Source: Natronorubrum bangense (GTDB taxonomy: Archaea; Halobacteriota; Halobacteria; Halobacteriales; Natrialbaceae). From it: 64,000 nucleotides of DNA. The stretch is from contig NZ_CP031305.1 in the NCBI RefSeq assembly GCF_004799645.1, positions 62,001 through 126,000 on the forward strand, read 5' to 3'. Made by a program: the position numbers and the translations under genes. Under the pieces are notes generated by a model. The model was not told where the DNA came from. It did not search any database and worked only from the letters and a program-made list of their open reading frames with translations. This document shows, piece by piece, positions 15,724 to 24,078 of this stretch (its first letter is position 1; each line of letters starts with the position of its first letter).

Positions 15724-16920
15724 ATGAGCAACGCCGTCGAATCACGACTCCAAGTTCGAGGGTGGAAAGGGTACACTGCACTAATCCTTCTGTGGCAGGT
15801 GACCGCGAGTATCTGTTTTTATTCAGTGTATGCGGTGACGCCGTTCATCCGTGATGAGTTTGGCATTTCTGCGACCTACGTCGGCGTGATGATGACGACG
15901 CTGACACTCGGCTATACGCTCTTTTTGCTCCCGGTCGGGTCGATTATCGACGAGCACGGAGAAGACCGAGCGTTGGTCCTCGGATTGCTCGGCCTCGCCG
16001 TCGGTGCCGTTGGCGTGACGGCAGCACCGACGTATCTCACCTTGCTCGCGGCCGTGTTCGTCCTTGGTGCGTTCTATGCGACAGCGATGCCGGGTACTAA
16101 TAAGGCAGTTTTCAATGCGATTCCAGCCGACCGGCTCAACACCTCGATGGGGATCAAGCAGGTGGGTGTGACTGCCGGAAGTGGGATCAGTGCCGTTCTT
16201 GTCCCGTGGTTCGGTGCCGCATACTTCGGCTGGGAAGTCGCGTTCCTCCTTGCGGCGGGCTGGGCGGTGATTATAAGTATCGTCTTCTGGTCGATCTATG
16301 ATGCTGGGAGTCGGAGCGGCGACAGCAATCGTCACGGTATCCGCGGCCACCTTGCGAATCCGGAGTACATGCTGTTGGCAGCTGCTGGATTCGCGCTTGG
16401 CGCAGGCCTGTTTACCACGATCGGGTACACCATTCTTTACATCGATGAGAATGTCGGTGCAAGCGTCGTTCTCGCTGGTGTTACCCTTGCTGCCGCGCAG
16501 GTCTTTGGCAGCGCTGGCCGTATCGGATTCGGTTGGCTCGCCGATCATCTTTCGATGCCGCTGACCGCATCGACACTTCGTATCCTCTGTCTCCAAGCGA
16601 GTGCCTCAGCAGTCCTTTTCGTCGCAGTGACGTTTGTCGACAGTCCAGTCGTCGCGCTCGTCCTCTTTTCTTTGCTCGGTTTCTTTGTACTCGGCTTTAC
16701 TGGCGTCTACTACTCCTGTATTGGCTCGCTCGTTCCCACCGAAGAGATGGGAAGCGCGACCGCCGGTGGACAGATCGCGCTCAACTGCGGTGCTCTGCTT
16801 GCACCGCCCGCATTCGGTCTCATCGTCGATACTCGCAGCTACGAGGCGGCGTGGACGATGCTCGCGGGCGCGTCGTTCGTTGCCCTCTTGCTTCTCGTCG
16901 TTCTCCTCTGGCGAACGTAA
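15724..16920 (+). CDS. MFS transporter
   Basis: Major facilitator superfamily permease of 398 residues with about 12 membrane helices. The first helix is TALILLWQVTASICFYSVYAV and the loop 2-3 motif is seen as GSIIDEHGEDRALVLG, a variant of the GxLaDrxGrr pattern. A second half-repeat has GRIGFGWLADHLS. The family resembles the nitrate/oxalate-formate type by the IRDEFGIS start of the first loop, but the substrate is not recognisable. A VOC gene and the TAXI-TRAP genes follow on the same strand. Confidence 0.85.
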   Translation: MSNAVESRLQVRGWKGYTALILLWQVTASICFYSVYAVTPFIRDEFGISATYVGVMMTTLTLGYTLFLLPVGSIIDEHGEDRALVLGLLGLAVGAVGVTAAPTYLTLLAAVFVLGAFYATAMPGTNKAVFNAIPADRLNTSMGIKQVGVTAGSGISAVLVPWFGAAYFGWEVAFLLAAGWAVIISIVFWSIYDAGSRSGDSNRHGIRGHLANPEYMLLAAAGFALGAGLFTTIGYTILYIDENVGASVVLAGVTLAAAQVFGSAGRIGFGWLADHLSMPLTASTLRILCLQASASAVLFVAVTFVDSPVVALVLFSLLGFFVLGFTGVYYSCIGSLVPTEEMGSATAGGQIALNCGALLAPPAFGLIVDTRSYEAAWTMLAGASFVALLLLVVLLWRT

Positions 16921-17024
16921 CACACCGTCTCCCACGCTCGAGGACCCTGTTGTACCGGTTGGTCACTGGCTCGCACGCCACATGGAATATCAACCGTTAT
17001 GAACACAATCGCAATGGTACACGT

Positions 17025-17396
17025 ATGGAGTTCATCCATACTGCAATCTGGGTCGACGATATCGACGCGACGAGAACCTTCTACTGTGATATCCTTGGAC
17101 TCGAGGAGACGTGGGGGTTTACGGCCGACGACGGCGTCGAAAACGTCTACATCGGCACCCCTGACGGTTCCGAGATTCAGTTCAAGCACGATCCCGACGG
17201 AGACACAGCTGATCCAACGGGTATCGACCACCTCGCACTCGGTGTCGAAGATACCGACGACGTTTTCGACCGCGTCGTCTCAGAAACCGACTGTGACGTC
17301 CTCGAGGAGCCGACGACGATGGATGCAATCGATCGACGAGTCGCGTTTGTTCGTGATCCGAACGGCTACGTCGTCGAGTTCGTCGAACGCGTCTAG
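17025..17396 (+). CDS. VOC family protein
   Basis: A 123-residue glyoxalase-fold protein. MEFIHTAIWVDDIDATRTFYCDILGLEE gives the first metal His and the typical first helix, QFKH follows where the first metal Glu/His would lie, and the second half has IDHLALGVEDTDDVFDRV and a C-terminal DPNGYVVEFVE with the metal Glu. It resembles lactoylglutathione-lyase-like and dioxygenase-like VOC proteins; the reaction is not determinable. The gene is 104 bases after the MFS gene. ATG at 17025 opens the domain, and the longer ORF upstream is not coding. Confidence 0.8.
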   Translation: MEFIHTAIWVDDIDATRTFYCDILGLEETWGFTADDGVENVYIGTPDGSEIQFKHDPDGDTADPTGIDHLALGVEDTDDVFDRVVSETDCDVLEEPTTMDAIDRRVAFVRDPNGYVVEFVERV

Positions 17397-17498
17397 CTCC
17401 GAACTCGTTGCACTGCCAGATAATTTCTTTACCACCGCTAGCAAAATGCAGCCTAATAATAAACACTCAAAACATATTCTTGTGCGGAAACATATGAT

Positions 17499-17523
17499 GA
17501 TTGATCATAGATCATGGTCAATC
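17499..17523. promoter_or_regulatory. imperfect palindrome and TATA box upstream of the TAXI-TRAP genes
   Basis: Arms GATTGATCAT and ATGGTCAATC flank a five-base centre, one mismatch in ten pairs. It ends about nine bases before a TATA-like GTTAAAC (17531-17537), whose centre is about 29 bases upstream of the ATG at 17563. The position just upstream of the TATA box fits an activator or repressor site. Confidence 0.4.
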
Positions 17524-17562
17524 CAACATAGTTAAACCAGGCAAGTGCAAGCATGTGAGTAT

Positions 17563-18603
17563 ATGCCAGATATGACGCAGCTGAGTCGACGTAATGTTCT
17601 TAAGGCAACTGGTGCAGCAGGAATCGCCGGTCTTGCTGGTTGTCTCGGCAGTGACGGGGAGACGGTCACGATCGGTGCGACCTCCGAAAACAGCTCGAGC
17701 CAGCAGGCGGCACAGGCGCTTGCACGTGCGGCAAACGAGCACAGCGAAGACGTGAACGTCTCGCCGCAGGTTACGAGCGGGTGGACCGCAAACCTCGACG
17801 AGTTCGACAGCGATAACATCCCCGCGATGGCCGTCGACAACAACTCGCTGTCGAAGGCGATGAACGAAGAAGATCCCTTCGACGAGGACCCTGTCGACGA
17901 CTTCCCGATGCAGGGGTTCGTGTTCACGAGCCTCGAGATGTACTGGGTCGCAACTGAAGAGTCGGGCATCGAATCGACCGCCGACATCGTGGACGGAGAT
18001 TACGATATCTACCCGATTCAGCCAGGATTCGGTACCCGACTGCTGACCGAGGAGGTCATTGATCGGGCCGGTATGTGGGAACCGCTCGACGACGAGGGTC
18101 GAATCTACAATGGTGACACCGGCGACGTTGCTGGTGCGGTTGAGGAAGGCCGAGTGGACGCACTGTGTGTTTACGGTGCAAACGGCGTCGACCTCACCTC
18201 GTGGGCCGAAGAAGTCGACGTGCAGGCGGACTTGCAAGCGATCCCGATCCACGACGAGTTCGAAGAGGCAATCGATAACACGCCTGGCGCACTCAAAACG
18301 GAGTTCGAGCCCTACGGCTGGAACCAGGATGTCACCGAAATCACTGACACTGTAACCAGCTGGGCACTCGGTGCACAGTGGGCGTTCGGACCCGAAGTGT
18401 CGGCAGATGCGACCTACGAGATCGCACGCCTCGCATATGAGCACGACGACACGATCCGTGAATCCGATCCGACGACGATCGACCACACGCCAGAATCGAT
18501 GACCGAAGCCGTTATCGAAGACCTCGAGATTCACCCCGGTGTCGCGGATTTCTTCGAGGAACACGGCGTCTGGGACGACTCCTGGACTCGCGGCGAGATC
18601 TGA
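17563..18603 (+). CDS. TAXI family TRAP transporter solute-binding lipoprotein
   Basis: Extracellular receptor of a tripartite TRAP uptake system, 346 residues. The N-terminus has a twin-arginine signal (SRRNVLK) and a lipobox LAGC, so it should be Tat-exported and membrane-anchored. The mature part begins VTIGATSENSSSQQAAQALARAANEH, the TAXI-type opening (TIGATS.. for the usual TGG..). GTRLLTEEVIDRAGM and DALCVYGANGVDL are also in family position. The ligand is unknown; related systems take up glutamate or other carboxylates. ATG at 17563 is supported by the TATA box 29 bases upstream; ATG at 17572 is the alternative. The fused permease follows 94 bases later. Confidence 0.82.
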   Translation: MPDMTQLSRRNVLKATGAAGIAGLAGCLGSDGETVTIGATSENSSSQQAAQALARAANEHSEDVNVSPQVTSGWTANLDEFDSDNIPAMAVDNNSLSKAMNEEDPFDEDPVDDFPMQGFVFTSLEMYWVATEESGIESTADIVDGDYDIYPIQPGFGTRLLTEEVIDRAGMWEPLDDEGRIYNGDTGDVAGAVEEGRVDALCVYGANGVDLTSWAEEVDVQADLQAIPIHDEFEEAIDNTPGALKTEFEPYGWNQDVTEITDTVTSWALGAQWAFGPEVSADATYEIARLAYEHDDTIRESDPTTIDHTPESMTEAVIEDLEIHPGVADFFEEHGVWDDSWTRGEI

Positions 18604-18696
18604 ACAGAAACGTAGCACACCCTCTACGAACTATAATGATTGATAACAAAACACATCGCCAGTATCGCGTATCGAATAGCCGTAGGTGACTATGCA

Positions 18697-20712
18697 ATGG
18701 TGACTCTCAACACAGACCGGAACAAACGGATACTCGAGTCGGTCCTCACCTACGGATCGGTCCTCTTCTGGGTGATGGTCCTCGGCTGGTCGTACTCTCA
18801 GCTGATGCCGCGTGCACAGTATGGGATCGTGTTTCTGGGCGCGATCTTACTCGTGTACATTGTCAACGAATTCATCGGCGTCATCGAAGAGGAAGACCGC
18901 CTTTCAGCGGTGTTGCTCACGATATCTGCAGCCGTCGTCATCACGACGGTGGTCTACCTCTTTACCAACTACAGTGCCCTCTATGAAGGTGCACGCGGGA
19001 TCGCGACCGATTCAGCACTCGCGCTCGCGCTTGCGTTCACGCTGGTAATCGTTTATCTGACCTGGCGATCGTTCGGAATGACGTTCCTCGTCGTCTTGCT
19101 TGCCGGAATCGGATACGGTCTGTTCGGCCAGTACATCGGTGGCATCCTGGGACACGGCGGCATCACGTCCGAACGGATGCTTCGCCTCCTCGTCCTCGAG
19201 GTCGAGGGCTTTTTCGGGTCACTCAACCGACTCGTGGCAGCATGGATCGCGCCCTTTTTGCTCTATGCTGGCCTGCTCAAGGCCTACGGCGCGTTCGACA
19301 TGATCTTGCGGCTGGCGGTTCGCTCCGCGAAATACATCTCGTCTGGGGTCGCCCAAACTGCGGTCGTCGCCAGTGCTGTCATCGGCTCTGTTAACGGGAG
19401 TCAGACCGCAAATGCGGGAATGACCGGATCGTTCACGATTCCGATGATGAAAGAAAGCGGCGTCAAACCCGAAACCGCCGGCGGGATCGAGTCCGTTGCC
19501 TCGACTGCTGGTCAGGTCCTCCCACCCGTGATGGGTGCAGCAGCGTTCATCATGGTCTCAGTGATCGGTGGTTCTGTCACGTACGTCGACGTGATGCTCG
19601 CTGGACTCATCCCGGCAGCAATCCTCATGGTCTCGATTTTTGCCGGTGTTCACTATATTGCAGCACCACAGATCGAGAATCCCACGATGGACGACTACTT
19701 CCAAGGGACCAAAACCACCGGTGAGTTCATTTATGAGGGCCTCAAGTACGCGATTCCGCTTGTGATCCTCCTCTACGTGCTTGGTGTCCTACAGTACACC
19801 GTGATGACCGGTGCGCTGTGGACGGCGGTGGCGATGATCATCACTGGCATCACGTTCCCGATTGCAAGAGCCCTGTACGAAGGAGAGAGCCTGACAGCAA
19901 AGGGTCGCGAAGTTCTTGTACATACTCGCGACGGGGCCCGTGAGGGCGCTGTGGTGCTCGCACCGGTTGCAATCATCCTTGCAGCAATCAACGGCGTCGT
20001 CGATATCTTGCTCACGACTGGCGTTCCGACGGCAATCTCGCTTGCATTGATGGACCTCTCCGGTGGCGTCCTCCTCCTCGCGGCAGTGATGTCGATGATA
20101 ATCTGCATCCTCCTCGGGCTGGGAATGCCGACATCGGCAGCGTACACGATCGTCGCGTTGCTGGTCGCGCCTGCACTGACCGGACAGTTCCTCCTTCCCG
20201 ACTTTGCTGCACACTACTTCGTCTTCTACGCTGCAATCCTCGCCGGACTGACCCCGCCAATCGCTACGTGCGCTGCGGTCGCCTGTGGGATCGCCGGTGC
20301 GAGTTTCTGGAAGACCGTCTGGGAGGCACTGAAAATCTCTGCGCCGCTCTATGTGCTCCCATTCGCGTTTATTTACCATCCGGAGCTCGTCTCCGGAGCG
20401 TTCGACGCGACTGCGATCAGCGCTGGTGCCCTCGCCATGCTCGGTGCACTGACGATCATCCACGGGATCAACTACCGGTTTGCCTTCGGTCGAAGCGTCT
20501 CCACCGGTGCTCGAGTCGTCTTCTTCGCACTCGGGATCATCGTGATGGTCTACCCCGACCTGCTGGTGCAGCTTGGCGCTCTCGCCGCTACGGCCGGCCT
20601 ATTGGTCGTCCAGACAATCGTCGGAAAACCTGATCCGGTCGGAAAGCTCCAGGCGCTTGCAACCGGAATCAACGGTAGCAGCAAAGAGCCGATTGAAGCC
20701 GAACGGCCATAA
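18697..20712 (+). CDS. TRAP transporter fused permease (4TM/12TM)
   Basis: Membrane component of the TAXI-TRAP system, 671 residues, with the small (DctQ-like) and large (DctM-like) subunits in one chain. The first roughly 130 residues hold about four helices; the large part then carries LLYAGLLKAYGAFDMILRLAVRSAKYISSGVAQTAVVASAVIGSVNGSQTANAGMTGSFTIPMMK, the conserved TRAP core, and later a second repeat with GLGMPTSAAYTIVALLVAPAL. Uptake is driven by an ion gradient, probably Na+ in a halophile (inference). ATG at 18697 is used; the frame is open to a TTG at 18640. Confidence 0.88.
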   Translation: MVTLNTDRNKRILESVLTYGSVLFWVMVLGWSYSQLMPRAQYGIVFLGAILLVYIVNEFIGVIEEEDRLSAVLLTISAAVVITTVVYLFTNYSALYEGARGIATDSALALALAFTLVIVYLTWRSFGMTFLVVLLAGIGYGLFGQYIGGILGHGGITSERMLRLLVLEVEGFFGSLNRLVAAWIAPFLLYAGLLKAYGAFDMILRLAVRSAKYISSGVAQTAVVASAVIGSVNGSQTANAGMTGSFTIPMMKESGVKPETAGGIESVASTAGQVLPPVMGAAAFIMVSVIGGSVTYVDVMLAGLIPAAILMVSIFAGVHYIAAPQIENPTMDDYFQGTKTTGEFIYEGLKYAIPLVILLYVLGVLQYTVMTGALWTAVAMIITGITFPIARALYEGESLTAKGREVLVHTRDGAREGAVVLAPVAIILAAINGVVDILLTTGVPTAISLALMDLSGGVLLLAAVMSMIICILLGLGMPTSAAYTIVALLVAPALTGQFLLPDFAAHYFVFYAAILAGLTPPIATCAAVACGIAGASFWKTVWEALKISAPLYVLPFAFIYHPELVSGAFDATAISAGALAMLGALTIIHGINYRFAFGRSVSTGARVVFFALGIIVMVYPDLLVQLGALAATAGLLVVQTIVGKPDPVGKLQALATGINGSSKEPIEAERP

Positions 20713-20754
20713 CCGCACTGCGTTTTGTTTCTCTTCGATCCGATCTCTCGAGCG

Positions 20755-21066
20755 TTACTCGTGGCTCGTCGCTGGCCGACCGAGATGATCCTCGACAGCC
20801 TCGACTTTCGCTGACGCAGTTGTCTCCTGCGTGCGCTTATCGTCGATCTTCAACACCGTGCTCACGCGGTCGCCGTCGACCGCTTCGTGGGCCGCCTGCG
20901 CAGCCGCGAACAGCTCCCCGATCTCGTCGGCCTCGATCACCGTCCCCATCGGGTTCGTCTCGTAGGCGACGTCGTACGCCTCGAGTGCATCGACGGCTTT
21001 TGCGACCTCGCCGGACATACTCCCCTCGGTCACTGGTGCCACACTCAGTAGTGCAACGACTGTCAT
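20755..21066 (-). CDS. MTH1187 family thiamine-binding protein
   Basis: A 103-residue protein of the YqgV/MTH1187 family, a small ferredoxin-like fold that binds thiamine or a related ligand and forms tetramers. Signatures are MTVVALLSVAPVTEGSMSGEVAKAV at the N-terminus, TNPMGTVIEAD in the middle and VSTVLKIDDKR near the end. It is convergent with the TRAP permease gene (42 bases). Cytoplasmic; exact role in thiamine handling is not settled. Confidence 0.85.
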   Translation of the reverse strand: MTVVALLSVAPVTEGSMSGEVAKAVDALEAYDVAYETNPMGTVIEADEIGELFAAAQAAHEAVDGDRVSTVLKIDDKRTQETTASAKVEAVEDHLGRPATSHE

Positions 21067-21228
21067 CGATCGTACTGAGGATCGGAACGCCCCTAAATCC
21101 GACCCCTCGTTTCCACAACGGGAACACTCAACACAGCGTTACAGAACGAGCAGCGACGCTCGCGTGGCGTCGTGGCTGCTGGGAACGCACACGAGACGAT
21201 TACTCGGCTTGGGGACGCGGGCAGTCGG

Positions 21229-21582
21229 TCAGTTCGTCTTCGATGATCGACTCGAGTCCGTCGGCGGATAGATGATGACATCTCCGTTGGCGTAGACGTA
21301 CACCTCGTACTCGAGGGCGGTGAAGGCGACGTGACCACCCGTGCGCTCGGTGCCGTCTGCCTTTTTTCTGAATAGTCGGTCGAGTGCGTCCGGATCGACG
21401 CTGTCGTACAGTGAGAACTCGCCCTGTGAGACGTCGGTGTCCGCAATCGACGCAAGTGCATGGACGATCGTCGTCGTAATCGTCGCAGTGCCGTCGATAT
21501 CGTGGTGGAAGACGTAGCGATCGTTCGTCTGATCGTACTGAATGTCGTCCGTGTCGTCGGTGGATGTGAGTTCAGTTTCCAT
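21229..21582 (-). CDS. HalOD1 output domain protein
   Basis: A 117-residue protein consisting almost only of the haloarchaeal HalOD1 domain: SVVHALASIADTDVSQGEFSLYDSVDPDALDRLF-like helix and VAFTALEYEVYVYANGDVIIYP at the C-terminus. HalOD1 occurs as the output part of haloarchaeal response regulators and as a stand-alone protein; the molecular activity is unknown. A TATA box sits about 50 bases upstream and AGGAGG lies directly before the ATG at 21582 on the plus-strand reading of this region, so a short leader is likely. Confidence 0.75.
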   Translation of the reverse strand: METELTSTDDTDDIQYDQTNDRYVFHHDIDGTATITTTIVHALASIADTDVSQGEFSLYDSVDPDALDRLFRKKADGTERTGGHVAFTALEYEVYVYANGDVIIYPPTDSSRSSKTN

Positions 21583-22100
21583 AGGAGGTCTGCGAGTTCG
21601 GGCGTCTATCATTTCCTAGCCCTTCATGGTATAAAAGCCAATCGTAGACAACATTCGTAACTGTCTCTGACTGAAATGCTGCCTAATAGTTCAAAAATAG
21701 CCATTCTCTGTTGTCAATGAACGTCGTATTTACTGACTGGCTAGTGACATCAACGAATACGGCCTGTGTGCTCGTCTCTGCTATCGTGGTCGCTCGTGGT
21801 ATTGGAGCCAAAGCACTACGCTGGCTGACGTTGACTCGCGTGAAACAGCTCGCTCGCTTCGATCGACGCTGTGACAGACTTGCTTCGAATCCAGGTTCGC
21901 ATTCCAGAATTCGACGCGTACTCACGACACGCTTCGCGGTCGCTTGTGGGATTATATTTAGAGAAGTGCGCTGGCTGGAGTCTGACCCCCTCCTGAGAAC
22001 CTGCTTGCTACGTTCGCAGGACCGAAGTCTGCTTCAAATTCGAGAACGATTTGCACTGAACAGATGACTCGCTACGCTCGTCGTTACAGTTCAATGAAAA
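21583..22100. other. intergenic stretch without a supported gene
   Basis: Apart from the HalOD1 promoter, this 518-base stretch holds no ORF with a recognisable product. It contains the left copy of a direct repeat and, at 21967-21987, a decayed copy of the tRNA-Gly 3' end. Repeated TCGCTACGCTCG-type tracts are present. Confidence 0.6.
21629..21636 (-). promoter_or_regulatory. TATA box of the HalOD1 gene
   Basis: On the minus strand this reads TTTTATAC. A start site about 27 bases further would leave a leader of roughly 23 bases before the ATG at 21582. Confidence 0.45.
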
Positions 22101-22171
22101 TGCGCTGGCTGGGATTTGAACCCAGGTTGTGACCATGGCAAGGTCACGTGATACCACTACACTACCAGCGC
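21881..22171. repeat. direct repeat, left copy (with tRNA-Gly)
   Basis: From TGCTTCGAATCCAGG at 21881 through the end of the tRNA gene, this 291-base block is repeated with mismatches at 22577-22869. Shared pieces include TTCGCATTCCAGAAT, ACTCACGACACGC, CTCCTGAGAACCTGCT, the tRNA gene and a partial tRNA 3' end. Confidence 0.75.
22101..22171 (-). tRNA. tRNA-Gly (GCC), copy 1
   Basis: Minus-strand tRNA of 71 bases without encoded CCA. The acceptor stem pairs GCGCTGG with CCAGCGC, the discriminator is A, the T arm is CTGGGTTCAAATCCCAG and the anticodon arm is GACC-TTGCCAT-GGTC with anticodon GCC, reading GGC and GGU. The mature region is identical to the second copy at 22799-22869. Confidence 0.95.
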
Positions 22172-22798
22172 GTACTCACTCGGTCTCGAGTGCATTCGGA
22201 TGGAGTTGCTACGTCTATTTATAAATGTCGAAACGAAAACCGCCCGCTCTGTGCCACGTTGCAATCAGTCTCTCGATTAGAACTCGAGCAACCACAACCT
22301 CCGTTTCGACCTGTTCGTACAACTGCCGGTACAGCTCGTCGGCATCGTCTGCTATCGAAGCGCGCTGGCTATCGTAGCCACTGCACGTCACTGCACGCCA
22401 GATCGCCTGGTTGGAGCGCGGTTCGACGCGATCACCGGAGCGAGAACCGCAATCTGGTGAGCGGGGAACGACGTGACCCGTGAGCTATGCGATCCGTGTG
22501 GACATCGTTTCAGTTGTTACTCTAGGATTTGGGCCGATCCTGAGAATCGACTCGTGTTCCTCACAGAACCGAAGTCTGCTTCAAATCCAGATTCGCATTC
22601 CAGAATCCATCGCATACTCACGACACGCCTCGCAGTCGCTCGTGGAATTGAGTTCAGAGAAATGCGCTGGCTGGGATTTGAACCGCTCCTGAGAACCTGC
22701 TCGCTACGCTCGCAGAACCTCAGTATGCTTCAAATCCGAGAACGGTTTTCACTGAACAGACGGCTCGCTACGCTCGTCGTTACAGTTGACAGTGAAAA
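22172..22798. other. spacer between the two tRNA-Gly genes
   Basis: 627 bases with no supported protein gene. The right-hand part is the 5' portion of the second direct-repeat copy, and 22663-22684 is an exact 22-base copy of the tRNA-Gly 3' end. The left part (about 22172-22570) has no recognisable feature. Confidence 0.6.
22663..22684 (-). repeat. tRNA-Gly 3'-end fragment, att-like
   Basis: These 22 bases are identical to the 3' end (T arm side and acceptor strand) of the adjacent tRNA-Gly genes. The fragment lies about 115 bases beyond the 3' end of copy 2. A degraded version sits at the same place relative to copy 1 (21967-21987). Such duplications of a tRNA 3' end are what site-specific integrases leave behind. 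Confidence 0.6.
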
Positions 22799-22869
22799 TG
22801 CGCTGGCTGGGATTTGAACCCAGGTTGTGACCATGGCAAGGTCACGTGATACCACTACACTACCAGCGC
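22799..22869 (-). tRNA. tRNA-Gly (GCC), copy 2
   Basis: Same 71-base tRNA as copy 1 with anticodon GCC, full acceptor, D, anticodon and T arms, discriminator A, no encoded CCA. Confidence 0.95.
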
Positions 22870-23171
22870 CCTGTTGCGCACTTACACTTACACCGGCAGG
22901 GATGTATAAGGGTTGCGAACCGGGAGCAGTATGGGTGTTCACGACGTACCATGTGGCTTCGACATAGCTTTCACCGATTCGTGTGCACACGCGTAGAAAA
23001 GATATACACGGGTTTCCAGTCACACCGTCGGCTCGTCATTTGAGACTCCCTGTATGTCCTGATTTCCCACGTGTGAGGCGTTCACAGCCGCAATCGAATC
23101 CGCTATCCTTTTACGATGGTATCGGCAACACATCGCTACAGTCTAGTGACGCGGCGCCGAAGCGTCTCGGC
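22870..23171. other. intergenic region upstream of the ribosomal protein cluster
   Basis: 302 bases with no supported gene. A TATA-like CTTTTACG near 23110 is about 60 bases before the SPOUT-protein ATG at 23172 and may be the promoter of the large ribosomal operon; a leader of roughly 30 bases would result. Confidence 0.4.
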
Positions 23172-24074
23172 ATGACCGTCAGCATACTCGTCCCGTCGTC
23201 GCTCACCCGTGAAGCCGAGGACAAACGCGAGGCAACTCGCAAACTCGGATACGTCGCCCGCGCGGCGACGATCTTTCGGGCTGATCGCCTGGTCGTCTAC
23301 CCGGATCGGGAAGGCGAAACAGGCAGATTCGACGGCGGGTTCGTAAGCACCGTCTTGCGGTACGCCGCAACGCCACCATACCTTCGAAACGAGGCATGGG
23401 GAATGCGGGACGAACTGGAGTATGCGGGCATCTTGCCGCCGCTCCGCGCCATGTCACAGACCGGCTCCGAATCTACCGGTTCGGGGTCGTCAAGACAAGG
23501 AATCGTGACCGAGGTCGGACCTGAAGGGCGCGTCCGGGTCAATTGCGGCTTGCAACACCCGATCTCCCTCAACGTTCCTCCGAAAATGGAGGTCGACGAG
23601 GGGGAGCGCGTGACCGTCAGGATCTCTTCGCGACGACCGGTCCGAGCGAAACTCGAGGACAAACCCCTCCCGGGGCTGTCAGTCGAGCGGACGGACCTTT
23701 CCGCAGCACTCGGCCGTGAGGACGCTGGCGTCTGCATCGCCGCTTCCCGATTCGGTGAAGAGCTCACCGTCGGGCGGCTTGGGACGCTGGCCGGACGCAT
23801 CGATCGTGACGGGCTGACTGTCGCGTTCGGTGCGCCCGAGAGAGGGCTGCCGGATATCCTCGGAATCGAGGCATCAGCTGTCAACGCGTCGTCGGGACAA
23901 GGCGACGCGGCCGAATCGTCCACTGGGGACGACACAGCCGATGACGGAGTCGAACCCACAGCCGATCCAGGGTTCGACCTCTGGCTAAATACGGTTCCGA
24001 ATCAGGGCAGCGAGGTTGTGCGAACGGAAGAGGCTCTGTTCGCCACCCTCGCTCCCCTCTCACTGCAAGAGTGA
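23172..24074 (+). CDS. SPOUT-type putative RNA (uridine-N3) methyltransferase
   Basis: A 300-residue protein of the family that includes archaeal MTH1 and human SPOUT1 (PF02598), predicted RNA methyltransferases with a knotted SPOUT fold. It starts MTVSILVPSSLTREAEDKREATRKLGYVARAATIFRADRLVVYPD, then TVLRYAATPPYLRNEAWG, followed by an inserted OB-like domain (about 110-170: GIVTEVGPEGRVRVNCGLQHPISL) and a C-terminal SAM-binding part ending in an LNTVPNQGSEVVRTEEALFATLAPL stretch. It sits four bases before rpl3 and probably opens the same transcript, suggesting rRNA as the target (inference). A glycine- and serine-rich acidic insert lies near 240-265. Confidence 0.78.
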   Translation: MTVSILVPSSLTREAEDKREATRKLGYVARAATIFRADRLVVYPDREGETGRFDGGFVSTVLRYAATPPYLRNEAWGMRDELEYAGILPPLRAMSQTGSESTGSGSSRQGIVTEVGPEGRVRVNCGLQHPISLNVPPKMEVDEGERVTVRISSRRPVRAKLEDKPLPGLSVERTDLSAALGREDAGVCIAASRFGEELTVGRLGTLAGRIDRDGLTVAFGAPERGLPDILGIEASAVNASSGQGDAAESSTGDDTADDGVEPTADPGFDLWLNTVPNQGSEVVRTEEALFATLAPLSLQE

Positions 24075-24078
24075 TAGA

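Larger units (their letters stand above)
22577..22869. repeat. direct repeat, right copy (with tRNA-Gly)
   Basis: The 293-base partner of 21881-22171. The order of elements is the same: filler, partial tRNA 3' end, filler rich in CTCGCTACGCTCG, full tRNA. Confidence 0.75.

Noticed and set aside
16533..17024. N-terminal extension of the VOC protein in the open frame
   Set aside because: Overlaps the MFS gene and translates to arginine- and serine-rich sequence; the domain begins at 17025.
21711..22067. 118-codon plus-strand ORF before the first tRNA-Gly
   Set aside because: It runs through the repeat and the tRNA fragment, shows no family pattern, and the matching part of the second repeat copy has a different frame (22473-22817) that is not related in sense.
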